64,000 nt of DNA from Chlorokybus atmophyticus. Its lineage: Eukaryota; Streptophyta; Chlorokybophyceae; Chlorokybales; Chlorokybaceae. The notes below the pieces were generated by a model. It had not been told where the DNA came from. It ran no database searches and saw only the letters and a list, made by a program, of their open reading frames with translations. Numbering within the stretch: position 1 is the stretch's first letter; every line of letters starts with the position of its first letter. Positions 23,101 through 34,985 of this stretch are shown in pieces. A program made the position numbers and the translations under genes. The stretch spans positions 276,903 through 340,902 of the forward strand of contig RHPI01003244.1 in NCBI GenBank assembly GCA_009103225.1, written 5' to 3'.

Positions 23101-23348
23101 CAAGTCCAGTGGGACTGTGCGCTTGCGCACGTCGCCATTGAAGTCCAGCTGCACACAGAGAATCGTCGAATTCAGTCGCATGCAAGAGTGCTGATTTTAA
23201 CACGCCATAGACCAACACATGCAACAAGTGCAACTAACAACCACTGTTGCCAGCGGACTAAGCTCGTCATCAACAACAGCACCGCGCATGAGAATCTGCG
23301 CTACATGTCAGCACAAAGGCAACTCACCTTCAGCGAAAATGTCGCCAT
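20187..23348 (-). CDS. NBR1: NBR1-type selective autophagy receptor, about 791 aa
   Basis: Ten exons join in phase: 23328-23348, 22909-23148, 22670-22837, 22367-22583, 22111-22292, 21419-22012, 20967-21341, 20679-20888, 20427-20609 and 20187-20372. The domain order is that of plant NBR1. A PB1 domain spans residues 1-87, with the basic VRKRTVPL strand and the acidic YTDEDNDIVTL loop for oligomerisation. A ZZ zinc finger spans about 246-292 (YNVQCDGCDKSPIEGARYK, then DYDLCQACFD). The NBR1 central 'four-tryptophan' domain is about 367-474 (FTKIWKIKNSGSCPWP, YVSHWRLAW). Two UBA domains follow: 684-725 (LVDMGFTDVTLNREIL) and 750-785 (FDKELNMRLM). A candidate ATG8-interacting motif, DEEKDWQEV, has its Trp at 653, upstream of both UBAs. 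The protein should link ubiquitinated cargo to ATG8 on phagophores. Upstream GC-rich sequence to about 23800 probably holds the promoter. Confidence 0.93.
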
Positions 23349-24586
23349 CGTTGCCGAGCAGCAGGAAGCAGCACACCAAACCCCAACCGCACAACGTGAC
23401 GCGGCTGGAAGGCAATTGCACACACAAGGAGTGACGCAGGAAAACCGGCCCGTGAGAACAAAACACAAGCGTCGCAGGTCAGCCGCTGTACCCACGCTGG
23501 GGCTCTCTCTTCACACCTGTCACCAGCCACAACGACGGCGACGTCCACACCGACCCGCGCCGTGGCACACTGGCGCACAGCTCTACGGAAGCAGGGAGTT
23601 TGTGGTAACAACTTTGCTTTATGTCTCAGCTGTGTGCACGCCTGCCATGGCGGGGGGGGGACACAGAAATGCCCCGCCGCGCGTTGCACACCTCTTGCGC
23701 AGTGCGCGGCGCTGGTGCGCGGTCAGGTCAACCGCGAGTCCCCGCCAACTAGATCGGCTAAGTGGCGGTGAACCAGGAAGTATCGGTAACGTAGGGTTAG
23801 TAAAAACCGCCAAGCACCGCCACGTCAGACTGGAATGTGCGTGTCATGTAATACAATACCAGATACCGGTAGTTGTAGGGCTATTGAGACAATTATGAAT
23901 GCCAATGGTCTGTGCATGCAAGGCACGCGCAAAGACAGGGCGCCAGCACTGCGTGTGTAAGTATGAAGCACGACGGCCCACAACACAAGCATAATGCACG
24001 AGTAACCGCGGACTGGCTTTCCCAAGCCCGTACCAGTGCATTGCTACGTGCGGGCAAGGCGACATTACCAGTGAGGAACCAACCTGCGCAGCACAGCATA
24101 TGTAAAAGATAATTAAAAATGATGTACATTGTTGGTGGGGTTGGATATGTGATTGATGTGCATGTGCTAACCGTGGGGCGTATGATATCATTCAGCATTG
24201 GAGCAGGTGTCCATGTGTCCATGTCTCTCTCTGTACCTGGTACTGGTGCTATGGCAGTTGCGATGCAAGTGTGCAGGCACAGTAGAGTCTCGTATTCATA
24301 CCGTAGCATTCGTTTCAAGCTTCACTTATCATTGTAACAACCGCATGAAGCAAGGAGTTCGTGTTATTGCTGCTTCGTGTGCGCATCACATCCTTGGCAA
24401 CTTGCGTATTCTATGCGTCCATGTCGTAACAGGCACGCATATACGCATGCATACATGCACCGACACACGCATATGCTCGAAAGTACACGCTTACGCGTCA
24501 CATGCACACGGACGCGTAAGCGCGCGCAAATGCACATGCACACATATCTGTAGGAGTTCCTAAGTATGATGCTTACAAGTCTCCCA
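23349..24586. other. Intergenic region 5' of NBR1
   Basis: GC-rich for the first 450 bp (likely NBR1 promoter and 5' leader), then mixed sequence with CA/TG-rich stretches near 24440-24540. Overlapping open frames on both strands have no family signal. Confidence 0.4.
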
Positions 24587-24850
24587 CGTACCTCCGACAC
24601 GGCTGAATTGAATGCGCATTACAATGAGAATGCGCGCTTGCAAGCGCTTGTGGGCGACATTGAGGGCTGAGATGTTGCTGACAGGGACTTGTCCGCCCAT
24701 GACCACCGCTTTGTGTATGAAAGCAAGAAGTTGAGATTACAAAGGATACCAACACACGGCGCACGCACACGCCCACATGCCCCCGTAATGCGGGAAGTGC
24801 TTGCTAAACTGGAAGCGATGAGCTTCCCCGCGTCCAACTTGCCAACTTGA
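24587..24850 (+). pseudogene. Coding-like fragment with one in-frame stop, unrecognised
   Basis: One frame reads through 24587-24850 and is interrupted only by TGA at 24668-24670. It gives a helix-like product with segments NAHYNENARLQALVGDIEG and VYESKKLRLQRIP, ending VLAKLEAMSFPASNLPT before TGA 24848-24850. Composition is gene-like compared with the flanking repeats. It may be a pseudogene, a gene with a missed intron, or a terminal exon. No family was recognised. Confidence 0.3.
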
Positions 24851-25246
24851 AGAGTCATTCATTGCGCTGATGCTGTGTGGTGGCTATGGCTACATGCTGA
24901 GGTCACTCATGCAGAGTAGTTCATTGTTGTCCTGATGTTTTGCGTAAACGTCATGAATTATAGCGGTATAGTTTGTGTTTCTTGAGCACGTGTTCAGAAC
25001 ATTGAGGCGGCCGGCTGTGACTTAAGGTGGTGAGACATTGATGAGATGCCATCTCTTATACAGCCATGTACACCTAACCAATGGGCTGATCACATACACG
25101 CGCACATGCTCGCTCGCATGCACGTACAAGTACTACATTTACACAAACGCGCGCACACGCGCACCCCACGCGCGCGGGCGCCTGCTAAATACACAAGCTC
25201 ACAAAGAAATAGCACACACACTTTATGCGAGTTTACCTCACCCGCA

Positions 25247-28200
25247 GCATGTTGGCCTCTCCTTCTCCGAGTCTGGCAAGGCGATTCCCACCCTAGCCCC
25301 GCTATCCTCCTCCTTCATGTTCACACGCGTCTTCTTTGGTGGTCCCGCCCCGAGCATCACGAGCTTCGCCCCCGTGGCCTGCTCTCTCTTTACATCCGAG
25401 CAGCGCCTGTAGCATTCTCTCTCACCTGCATCTCTCCCCTCTCTATACACTAAGAACACTTGGCCTTGGCTTGGTTGAGGAGCTCACTCACTCTGGATTA
25501 CATAGCCACACGCTTGTGCCGCATGAGGATGTGAGCGGCGTGTTGCGTACTTGTCCCATGCCGTGCACACATCTCAGCCACCCAACACAGGACTTGTCAC
25601 GTCACGTGAGCGAGTCTTCTCTCCTCCGCCACATCGGCGCGTGTCCCTAAGCGCTGTGATCAACAATGTGTACGATGAGAAGGAGGAGGAGAAGAAGGGA
25701 GAGGAGGAGGAGGAGGAGGAGAAGGTTGTGGAGAAGGTGGAGCGTGGCGAGCTTTCCACGCAGGCGGGCGCGGGCCAACAACACCTGAGAGCCGCGCATA
25801 CGACGCAGAGCCAGCAACCCCTCTCTGCTCCACCTTTGGAAAGTTGTGTGTCTCTCCTCTTCCTTCAGCGTGGGGATGACCGTCGGAACCAACCTACCCT
25901 CCTCCTGTATCCCCGACAACAACTATACCCTCTCAACCACATCTTCCTACCTCGCCGTGCCCATCGACAAGACTCGCCGCTGCATGTAAGAGCCACATGC
26001 GCCCGCGCACGTAAGCCAGGTCGTTGTTGTTAGTGTTGTTGTTGTTGTTGTTGTCGTTGTCGTTGTCGTTGTCCAGAGTGTCCAGCTTCAACCTTGTGCG
26101 TGAACACCGGAACGACACAACATTCACACATTGAAGCTTTTTGCATTCGCAAAGGCGCGCTTATGATCGCGCACGTGCTCACATCTAGATGGGGAGTTGT
26201 TGTTGTTGGCTTGTCTATCAATTGTGGACATGAGTTTCTAAGCCTCGCTGCAAGTGCGTGTGCAAGTACATGTGCATGTGTGTTTGCTCATCCTTCATGT
26301 ACATGTTGGACTATGTACTGGTGCTAACACTCTGACATATCCACACCACTGACTCACCGGCTCGTTATCGGTTTTCTCTGGTGGGGTCAGTCATCCAGGC
26401 TCCACCTGACCCAGTCCTTCTTGTCCATGTTGTTGTTGTTGACGTTGTCTTGTCTTATTGCTCCCCGCCGCCAGGAATGTTTTCACCCTCCCTTGCGACG
26501 ACCACCACGAGGCCAACAAGCCGCTCGCCCTCAGCCACGCGCAACGCCAATCAATGTATGTGTATGTTGGGGGTGGGTTTAATCACTTGATTGATTGCTA
26601 AGTTTCAATTAATTCCAGTACTCTACAGCCCTTGTGATGGATGTTCTTGTTGTTGTTGTTGTTGATACTGCTGGCGTGATGGAGTCCACCCTGTTGTTGT
26701 CTGGCGTGTGCTTGCGTACGCTCTATCTCTCTGCATGCGCGTGACAGATAACAACAGCCCCGCCGTGGTTGAGCGCACCGCACTCTGTCTTTACTGTCCT
26801 CCCTCTCTTTACTTCATTATCACTCTCACTCGCTCCCTCACACCCAACAACAACAACAACAACAACTGCCCTCTGCTTCTTCGCGCTCGAGGCTCAGCGC
26901 GCGCTCCACAACACGCAACAACACCTCGTTGTGGCAAAGCGGCCACACGCAAGGCCAAGAGGGTAATGCTGTTGATGTTGATAGTGTGGATGGTGATGGT
27001 GATTAGCTGATGTGGACAGGGAGCTTCAACACGCCCGCCTCCGTGCATAAGGCCAAGTCGCCCACCTGATACAATGTGTGTGTGTGTGTGCGCGTGAGCG
27101 CGCGCTCGTGTGTTGTTGTTGGTGGTGGTGGTGGTGGTGGTGGTGGTGGTGGGTTATGACTGAGGGGTTGGAACGAATTGTACGCAGCCACACGCCAACG
27201 CAATGCTTGCGCCTAAGATGATAACAAGTGTTGGTGGGCACACACTTGTTCACGCATGCAGTGCTGACCTTGCTCATGCATGCATGCAAGCTTACTTGTG
27301 CATTATGCACACGGCGTGTGCGGCAGATGATTTCATATCCAATGTCACAAGCCGACAGCCGTCCATGCAATTGCACGATGTGCAGGAGCATGCAAGGGTC
27401 TCTCGCACTTGCACTACTGTGGGGCTGTTGTTGTTGGGAGTGTTTTCTCTTCATCTTGTCTAACACACACACGTGAGCACATGCACACACACACACACGC
27501 ACGCACGCACGCAGCTGTACGCGTGCACACGCACACCCGGGCACATGCACGCGCATGAATGTGCACACACGTGCATAAGCGCACGTACGCAAATGCACAC
27601 GCACGCAGCCTCACACACATGCCTAAACAGACACTTGTACACGCCCATGCACACGCCCACGCACACGCCCGCGCGCACGCCCGCGGCCCCACACTCACCA
27701 CTTGGTGCGGGTTTCTTCCTCATCGTTCCTCCCTTACCCTTTTCCAGCGTTGCATTGCGTTGCATGTGTCTATTGCAAGTGTCGCCGCCGCTGCCGCTGC
27801 GGCCCCGCAACGCCGCATTAACACGCGAGATAGTCCCGAGCGTCATGTAACGTCACTGCCTTCGCTGTCTGAAGTTGTTGATGATGGTGATGATGATGAT
27901 GATGACTCGTGTACTCCATGGACTTGAACGAAACCGACATTAGGGGGAGGCATTAGATCAGGAGCAAAGCTGTTGTTGTCGTTGTGGTGGTGGTGGTGGT
28001 GGTGGAGGTTGTGGAAGCGGTGGTGTCGATAGAGCGTTTGCAGTCTGCTTGCAGGTGTGTCACAAGAGAGAATCTCAACAAGGGCTCGTTCGTTGCAGCA
28101 GCGGACGGCTCGGTCACATCCATCTCTCATACGCTTTACAAAGCACAATCATATCCTCCATGTTTGTATCACCATCCACCTCCTCCATATTATCCTCCAG

Positions 28201-29215
28201 CACCCTCTCTCCACCTCCTTCTTTGCCTCTATCAGTCAGCACACGCATTCGCCAGACAGCCCATCGCGCTTCTCTAGCACCGCGTGGCCGTCCAGCGTGG
28301 AGCCGAGGAGGGCCTGGTCGGTCCGTTGGTGGCGATGATGATGCGGGTGTGCGTGCGCCCGTGCGTGCGTGAAAGAGACTCTCACCTCCTCCCCCACAGT
28401 GCACACGCCATCCGTTGTTACGCACGCGCAACGCTCTGGTCAGGGCTCACTCTCAACCTTACATCTCCCCGCATCCACCATCACCATCACGACGAACCCA
28501 ACACCAACTACTCTCCCCAACCCACCCCACCCCCACACTCTCACCTCCTTCCTGACTCTCATCCTCTTAACTCTGCTCCACCCCCCGATCAATCGCCCCC
28601 TTCCCCCTCGCCCTCGCGTCATCTGAGTGTCCTCCTCATCATCGTCATCATGGTCATGGTCGTGGTTGTGGTCGTGGTCGTCGTTGTGGGCATGGGCGCT
28701 GTCGATACGGGGTGGATGGGTCGGCGTTGGGGTGATTGAGTGACTGCGTGCGTGTAAACCCACAAAGCGTGCTTACGGTTGTTGTTGCTGGGGCATTCTG
28801 ACCATGCTGGCTTTCTCCAAGTACGTGTCTGCCTGTACCCGTTGCACACATATCCCCCCNNNNNNNNNNNNNNNNNNNNNNNNNNNNNNNNNNNNNNNNN
28901 NNNNNNNNNNNNNNNNNNNNNNNNCCCCCCCCCCCCCCCCCCCCCCCTCGTGCAACAAACACAACACGCGGCACCCACCCACAACCCCAACCTCCACCTG
29001 AGCATTGGTGCGGTGCTATTGCAGGTCGTCCGCGCCCTCCACGTCAACGGAACGCCATCTCCTCCTCGAGGATGTGCTTCTCCAGCACATTACTCTTGTT
29101 GTTGTGGTGGTGGTGGTCCTCAGCAAGAGCCACCACAACAGCTTGCCCACCCGCTCATCCGACTTGGGGATGCATGCGACACCCTCAACAACACCATGAG
29201 GGAATGTTGTTAATG
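25247..29215 (+). CDS. Candidate multi-exon gene with repeat-filled introns, unrecognised
   Basis: Several segments look like true exons, each with a pyrimidine-rich AG acceptor and/or a GT donor, and some neighbours agree in phase. A segment from 25247 contains HVGLSFSESGKAIPTLAPL and FFGGPAPSITSFAPVACSLF. 25660-25850 is Glu-rich. 25876-25987 (LAVPIDKTRRC) is preceded by tctcctcttccttcag and joins in phase to VSSFNLVREHRNDTTF after a GTTGTT-repeat intron. Near 26473-26556 is NVFTLPCDDHHEANKPLALS. 27748-27927 has an Asp run. 28055-28160 (VTRENLNKGSFVAAADGSV) joins in phase to YSPSRFSSTAWPSS. A final frame ends LIRLGDACDTLNN...MRECC before a TAA at 29211-29213. Introns are largely GTT, GGT or CA repeats. 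An N gap (28860-28924) falls inside. I recognise no family; it could also be more than one gene. Confidence 0.35.
28860..28924. other. Assembly gap (N) followed by a C run
   Basis: 65 N flanked by 6 C on the left and about 23 C on the right. As at 2966 and 5887, the uncertainty coincides with a C homopolymer. Confidence 0.98.
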
Positions 29216-30364
29216 CTATTGTCGCTGTCCAAGTCAATGTGTCCATCCCTTGCTCAGCATATCGTGCGATCACACATCCGTTGCGTAAATGAACACACGC
29301 ACCCAAAATGCACATGTGCGTGTGGATACACCTGTGTACGCACACGTGTATCCACACCTACATATGCATCCACGTAAATGCGTATAAGTGTTGATACGCA
29401 CGTGCATACACAGTTACACACGCCCACGCCCACGCCCATGCCTATGCCTACGCCCATGCGCACGGACGCGCATGTTGACAGGGAATGAGTACACAGTGAA
29501 CAGGCTGTATTTCTTCTTAATGTCTGTTACTGCAGCTGCTTGAAGGTTGTGGCAACTACTCACCACCTGCGGCGTTTAGAGCACGTACAAGTTTCGCCTG
29601 CTAGTGCCAGTACACGACCCGTACCATGTTCCAGGATAATTTCGCAAATGTCGCATAGGGTGGTGGGCGCACACAGCAAGGAAGAGGGTGTTACCACATG
29701 ACAACATCCGGTGAAGCGCATGGATGCTATGTTCAGACGTCAACCCTGTCACTGCCTACAACCATTGAATGATATATTCAACAAGCTGATTCTAAGACTG
29801 TCGTTTGCAACAACTAATATGTATACACATGAGCACGTGTGCGCGTATACAATTGTGACAAATGGTTGTAGCGGAGTTCGCTACGCATGATAATGGTACT
29901 GAGTATGCTATGACTAGCATAGTACATCCTGCTAAAAACTCACTGGCAACTTTAGTTGCTCCAACATTCGCTTGCGTGCCATACGTTGACTCATAAGTAC
30001 GGGTGCAATTGGTGGTGCGTGGGAGTGTGGGTATGACCAGGTTGTAGTTGACAAAATCTATGTCATACAGTCAATCTACACACATGCTTGCGCCAACAAG
30101 TTGCAGTCAGCTTTATTGCGGCAGCAGCAAGCATGCAGGCTCGTGTGCATGCACCAGTTGAGCACTCATCTTCACAGGAGGGGCCAGAATTTTAGCTGTG
30201 TGCGGACATGCACATTGATGGCGGCAGTTACAGAACACTGCACACAATTGCGGAAATAACCCTTGCTCTTGTATTCACAGGTGTAAACAAAACTTTGCGA
30301 GAAAAGTCAAGCTAGTTCAGCTATATCTACAAAACTGAATAGTCAGCGTATGAAACTAGAGACT
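29216..30364. other. Intergenic, repeats only
   Basis: 29280-29470 is rich in ACACGC/TGCGTG alternating steps with a 12-bp inverted repeat GTGTGGATACAC / GTGTATCCACAC near 29320-29357. The rest, to 30364, is the 3' flank of the LEA gene. No gene was seen. Confidence 0.5.
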
Positions 30365-32142
30365 TTACTGGCGCTTGGACACCTCCTTGCGGGCATCTTC
30401 CAGCTTGTTCTGCAGGTCACGGATCACATCCTCGGACTTACCAGCAGACTGCGATCGGAGCTTGTTGAGGTTGGCCTCAGCGTCTTCGAGAAGTGAGCGT
30501 GCACTGTCGGGAGCCTCCTTACGTGCCTTCTCCAGCAGATCCTCAAAGTCGTCGCGAGCAGCGCGGCTAACATCATCAAGCACATCCTGTAACAACAGCC
30601 CAATTGTTGGCAAAGTCTAACAAGGCATGCAGATTGTGAAGAATGCATGCATGACAGTGAGCAACAAGCATAGCCTACTAACCTTGGCATCCTCAACGAA
30701 ATCCTCGGCCTTGTTCTTCAAGTCCTTGCCAGCTTGCTTGATCTGGCTGCCGATGTCCTCGCCCTGGCCCTGGACGTCACGGGAGACATCCTTGGCGGTG
30801 CCCTTGGCATCGCGAGCAGCGTCAAGGGCGGAGCCTTTCAGGTCATCAGTGGCATCCTCAGCGCGGGCGCCCAGATCCTTGGCAGTGCCCTTGGCGTCGC
30901 GTGTGGCATCGCGGGCTGAATCGCTGAGATCGTCAGCGGCACTTTCAGCACGGGAGCCCAGGTCCTTAGCAGTGCCCTTGGCATCACGGGAGACATCCTT
31001 GGCAGTGCCCTTGGCGTCACGAGCAGCATCACGAGCTGAGTCGCTGAGGTCATCAGCAGCATTCTCAGCACGGGCGCCAAGGTCGCGACTGCCATCCTTA
31101 ACTTCATCAGCGGCATTCTCCACGCTGCGACGGAGCTCCTGGCCAGCTTTCTTCACACCATCGCCAATGTTCTCTGCCACACCCTTGGCCTCCTCGCCGA
31201 CGCCAGCAGCGCGGCTGCGGGTGTCCTTGGCAACATCCTTCGCCTCCTGACCAGCATCGCTGAAGGCGTCCTTCACATCCTCAACAACATCCTGAGCCTT
31301 GTTCTTGAGATCACTGCCAACGCCGTCGGCGTCCCTGCTGACCTCCTTGGCCTTGCCCTTGGCGTCACCAGCAACGTCTTCAACCTTGCTGCTCAGGTCG
31401 CTTCCCGCATCCTTGGCCTGGGACTTGGCGCTCCTGGCGTTGTCCTTCACATCATCGGCGGCATTCTCAGCCTTGCCCTGGAGGTCACGGCCAGCCCGCT
31501 TGGCACTACCCTCCACATCATCAGCGGCGTTCTCAGCCTTGCCCTGGAGGTCACGGCCAGCGCGCTTAGCACTGCCCTCCACATCGTCGGCAACATCCTC
31601 AGCCTTGCCGCGAACCTCCCGGCTAGCGCGCTTGGCATCGTCACCAACGTCCTCAGCACGGTCCTGAACCTCGTCAGCAGCGTCACCGAAGGCGTCCTTC
31701 ACATCCTCAACGACCTCCTGGATTTTCTTGCCAGCAGCATCCAGAGTCTCCTTGATAGTGTCGCCGAGATCCTTTTCATCGCGGGCAGCCCTCACTGCAC
31801 AGACAAACAACCCTGTGTTTAAACATGCTGCAATGGACACGGAGTGAAGTATGTTTCATACAACAAGCTGGTCTGCCTAGTGCTCTACAGCGTACAACCG
31901 TCCAGCGTGCCTTCCACCTCAGCATGCAACAGGCCATGCACAATGCACCACTGTCATGTCATTTCTTGCCACAACAGCCTTCAGCGTCTGTGTCTAAGCG
32001 TACCAGCGAAGCGTGCTGTGCGCAGGGGGCGTGCGTTGATGGGGGAGGGCTTGCCGACGGCGGCGGAGGCGCGGCGTGCAGGGCGGACGGAGGCTACGGG
32101 CTTTGACACCACCACAGAAGAGAACGACACAGTTGACGCCAT
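30365..32142 (-). CDS. Plastid-targeted LEA-type (group 3/LEA_4) repeat protein, about 490 aa
   Basis: Three exons in phase: 32004-32142, 30683-31794 and 30365-30586. The first 46 residues, beginning MASTVSFSSVVVSKPVASV and rich in Ser, Val, Ala and Arg without acidic residues, form a typical chloroplast transit peptide ending near RFAVRAA. The rest is extremely hydrophilic and built from Ala/Lys/Asp/Glu 11-mer variants such as KAENAADDVEG, SAKRAGRDLQG, RDAKGTAKDVS and SDSARDAARDA, the amphipathic repeat of LEA_4 proteins, which fold into helices on drying and protect membranes or enzymes. The C-terminal exon (DLLEKARKEAPDSAR, NKLEDARKEVSKRQ) is less regular. The likely role is stress protection of thylakoid or stroma; that is inference from family and targeting. 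Nearly identical consecutive units show recent DNA-level duplication. Confidence 0.9.
31440..31600. repeat. Tandem duplication within the LEA coding region
   Basis: Two almost identical 66-bp units encode the 22-residue block that starts DVEGSAKRAGRDLQG and ends KAENAAD. The DNA identity is higher than protein constraint alone would need, so the duplication is recent. Confidence 0.75.
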
Positions 32143-34429
32143 GTTCACCAATAACCTCTACAAGAAGGATTGCAAGTAACGAGCAGCTAACACACTTGAA
32201 AGCTGTTGACAACCAAAACCAGCGGCCACTAAGCAATATATACAACCCCTCAAGCTGCTGCTGCTGCTGCTGCCCACTCCACTTGTTGTTGGCCACTGCA
32301 TGCAATGCGGGTCACGCACAATATCCGTCAGGAAACAGGAAATCCGAGATTTCTCACGGACATTTTCCCGGAACGCCTAGGCTAGGCGTTCCGGATAACG
32401 CAAACCACGGAGCAGAAACCTGATCCGCTTCACCCCTTGGTAAAGCTTCACGGTTACACGTTACAACCCAGTGACCCACCATGTAATGTAGCTTGCCGAC
32501 CTCGTAACTGTTTGGGGATTTTTCTCTGGCGCCACAAGCGTCGACACAGGGCATGATTGTGGAAAGGCAAGTCCAGCGTGGCTAAGCATAGGAGCTGACG
32601 TCACGTCGGAGATACCGCGGGCGCAACCACGCGGACCCTGCCGTCGATGGCGCGGATCGGACGGTATAGGATATATTGATATCCGCGCCGATCCCACATC
32701 AGCAGCGGGTCTCTGACGCCTTTGTGGATCTCACTCGACGGAGATCTCGCGGGCTTCCACGCGTCATGCTAAGATAGTGCGGCTTTGTGCAGTCGGCGAT
32801 TGCCAGTCGCCCAAAGAGACAAAGTCGACAGTTTATCGGTATGCCGCTGCGTCACCGCCGATCAATACGCAGTACTGTACTCCGCTGCCCGACGTGTTAT
32901 TTTGCTGCTGCGGCATACAGTTGGCGACCCAAACCGAAACATAAAGATATACATCAATTGTTATAACAATTGCAACTTGCTCAACTAAAGCTGCGACCGA
33001 CTGAGGCAAATCTGATAGACAATACACAAGGAAAACAGAGGGTCCCTCAATCGTCAGTACACACTCTAGCTATCAAATTTTGAGCACAAGCACAAGCATA
33101 GGCACATACCCACAATAATTGCGACGAAAAGGGCTGGCGCCAAGTGCAAGTGCGAATGCGGTGAAGCAAGCAGGTTTGCAAGGACGGGCATACCTGCAGA
33201 AGCGCACATAGAGAGGAGGGTAGAGGGTCAGGTTATGCTAAGACGACCATGACCGATAGCATGTGGGTATGCTTGTAGTTAAATGGTGAAGTAGTTTAGC
33301 GCATGCATGTTGCACACACAGCTGTTTCACATGAAGGTAAAAATCCAGTTTAAGGAGGTTTAATGTTCCAGATAGGCGCTTAACGTCAAGGTTGGGGCTT
33401 GCAAAAACGTTGCGGTAAAAAATTGGATAATAATATGCAAACCACAACTCCGATTATTAGTGATACTACTACCGGGCTTTTTTTATCGCCCTGCGTTAAT
33501 TCCCTCGTTTTCTCACTAATAACACTTAAAAAAATGCATGCTGGAGAGAACATTATCTGTCCACTATTTGTCGAGTTCGTCTTCATGTGTTCGGTATAAG
33601 CGCGACTTGTGGGATATTATAATTGTATTATGTAGCCCAAAAGCTTAACGGAAGCGCTCGTGTGTCCTTAAAAAAAGGGTAATAGCGTATACATCATTTA
33701 CCTAAGGCAACACATGTGTAGGCAAACCGGCCTAATTGGTCTTTAAAGGATCATTATTGGATTGCTAGTAGGCTTGCGTTTGCAAATTCTTAAATGTCTA
33801 CCTGTCTTTGGTCACGACGGTCGATGATCACCGACACTAATGCAGCATTTATGCACCAACACAAAAGCGGCATCGAGCTGCAGCAATGGCATTATACATG
33901 CAAGCAAACACCATTATCCGTGTTGGGCTAGGCGTCCACGAGGGCTGATCCTTCTCAACAATATTGTTGTTGGATGTTGATGGTGTGCGCGATAACGTCA
34001 TTATTAGTGTACCCGAGGCTGACGCTGTTGTAGATAGCCGTATCATACTCGGCTAAGAAGCTCACACCCGGCATAGCTAAGTTCAGAGAAAGCTATGTAG
34101 GCAGCAAGCTTGTGCACATGGATATGCATGGGAACAAGGATGGTGGTGCAGGTGTGTGTGTCTGCAATAATGGAAGAGTTGGTGCGCGTGGATGCGCACG
34201 GCAGCAAGGAGGGTGGTGCAAGTGTAAAAAGAAAGACAATGTTATGCTTTATATGCTACATGCATGTATAACAATTCGAAAAAGCTATGTACAAACAATG
34301 CGAAACGAATTTGCTCATGCATAGTAATGTGTGTGCCGGCAGCGCTTGAGGAGCTAGTACGCGTGGATGTGCATGGCAACGATGTAGCCGGTGAAATGGT
34401 GCACGAATGCCTTCCCTACCCTACCCTAT
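32143..34429. other. Intergenic upstream of the LEA gene, mixed repeats
   Basis: Holds the LEA promoter side with a (CTG)7 run near 32254, a 27-bp palindrome at 32368-32394, and a stretch ending CATACAGTTGGCGACCCAAA near 32930 that resembles an LTR end followed by a primer-binding site. 33320-33640 is AT-rich with an open frame I do not recognise (33435-33599 region). No confident gene. Confidence 0.45.
32368..32394. repeat. 27-bp palindrome (13-bp arms, 1-nt centre)
   Basis: CCGGAACGCCTAG, one G, then CTAGGCGTTCCGG. It lies about 225 bp upstream of the LEA start codon and could be a dimeric regulatory site or a transposon footprint. Confidence 0.9.
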
Positions 34430-34985
34430 ACGTTATAGCAATCACAAATTCAACGCATTCATCACACATCATCAAGCACGCTTTGGAACCCACGCACACA
34501 CCAACCAGCAGGCCAGAGCAAATCAATTAGTTACCACCAGATCAACCACCTAAAGAACCAAAGGGGCTGGGCCGCCCAGCCCCCTTAATTCTTATAGTAT
34601 GTGCAGTGCTGACTCATGACGGCTGCAGTAGCCTCTAGCAGCAGTAGTACCAGCAGCCGCAAGAGGAAGAGGAGGGAGGGATTGGGAAAGAGTAGCAGAG
34701 GTGAGTTTACGAGGACGGCAAGGACGACCATCAAGGCCACGACGTGATTGCCTAGCCCCCACGAACTGCCTCCATTGGCGATTCCTCACTCATTTTACGT
34801 AACTCACAATGGCCGCAAAGCGAATACGGCTGCAGGCATTATAGCAAGGCAATCATGTAGTTTGCAAGTGGCTGCAAGTCATGTGAGGCCGAGTCATGTA
34901 AGGCAAAGTGTGACATTAAGATCTATGTCATGCATAGACACACATAGCAAGGCACACATTCACAGACAGCGGGCATCGTGATGCC
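34430..34985. repeat. Penelope-associated repeat, copy 1
   Basis: About 550 bp similar, with small indels, to 42665-43190 in the same orientation. Shared blocks include GCAATCACAA, CAGGCCAGAGCAAATCAA, GCTGACTCATGACGGCTGCA, CCCCCACGAACTGCCTCC and AAGATCTATGTCATGCA. It lies directly 3' (on the minus strand) of the reverse transcriptase end of the Penelope-like element. Confidence 0.8.

Noticed and set aside
27414-27930. Cys/Val/Arg- and His/Thr-rich frames
   Set aside because: Products of alternating CA/TG repeats, open in several frames at once.
29072-29199. A 26-nt intron between two well-coded pieces of the 25-29 kb candidate gene
   Set aside because: Too short for a spliceosomal intron, and another frame is open straight through.
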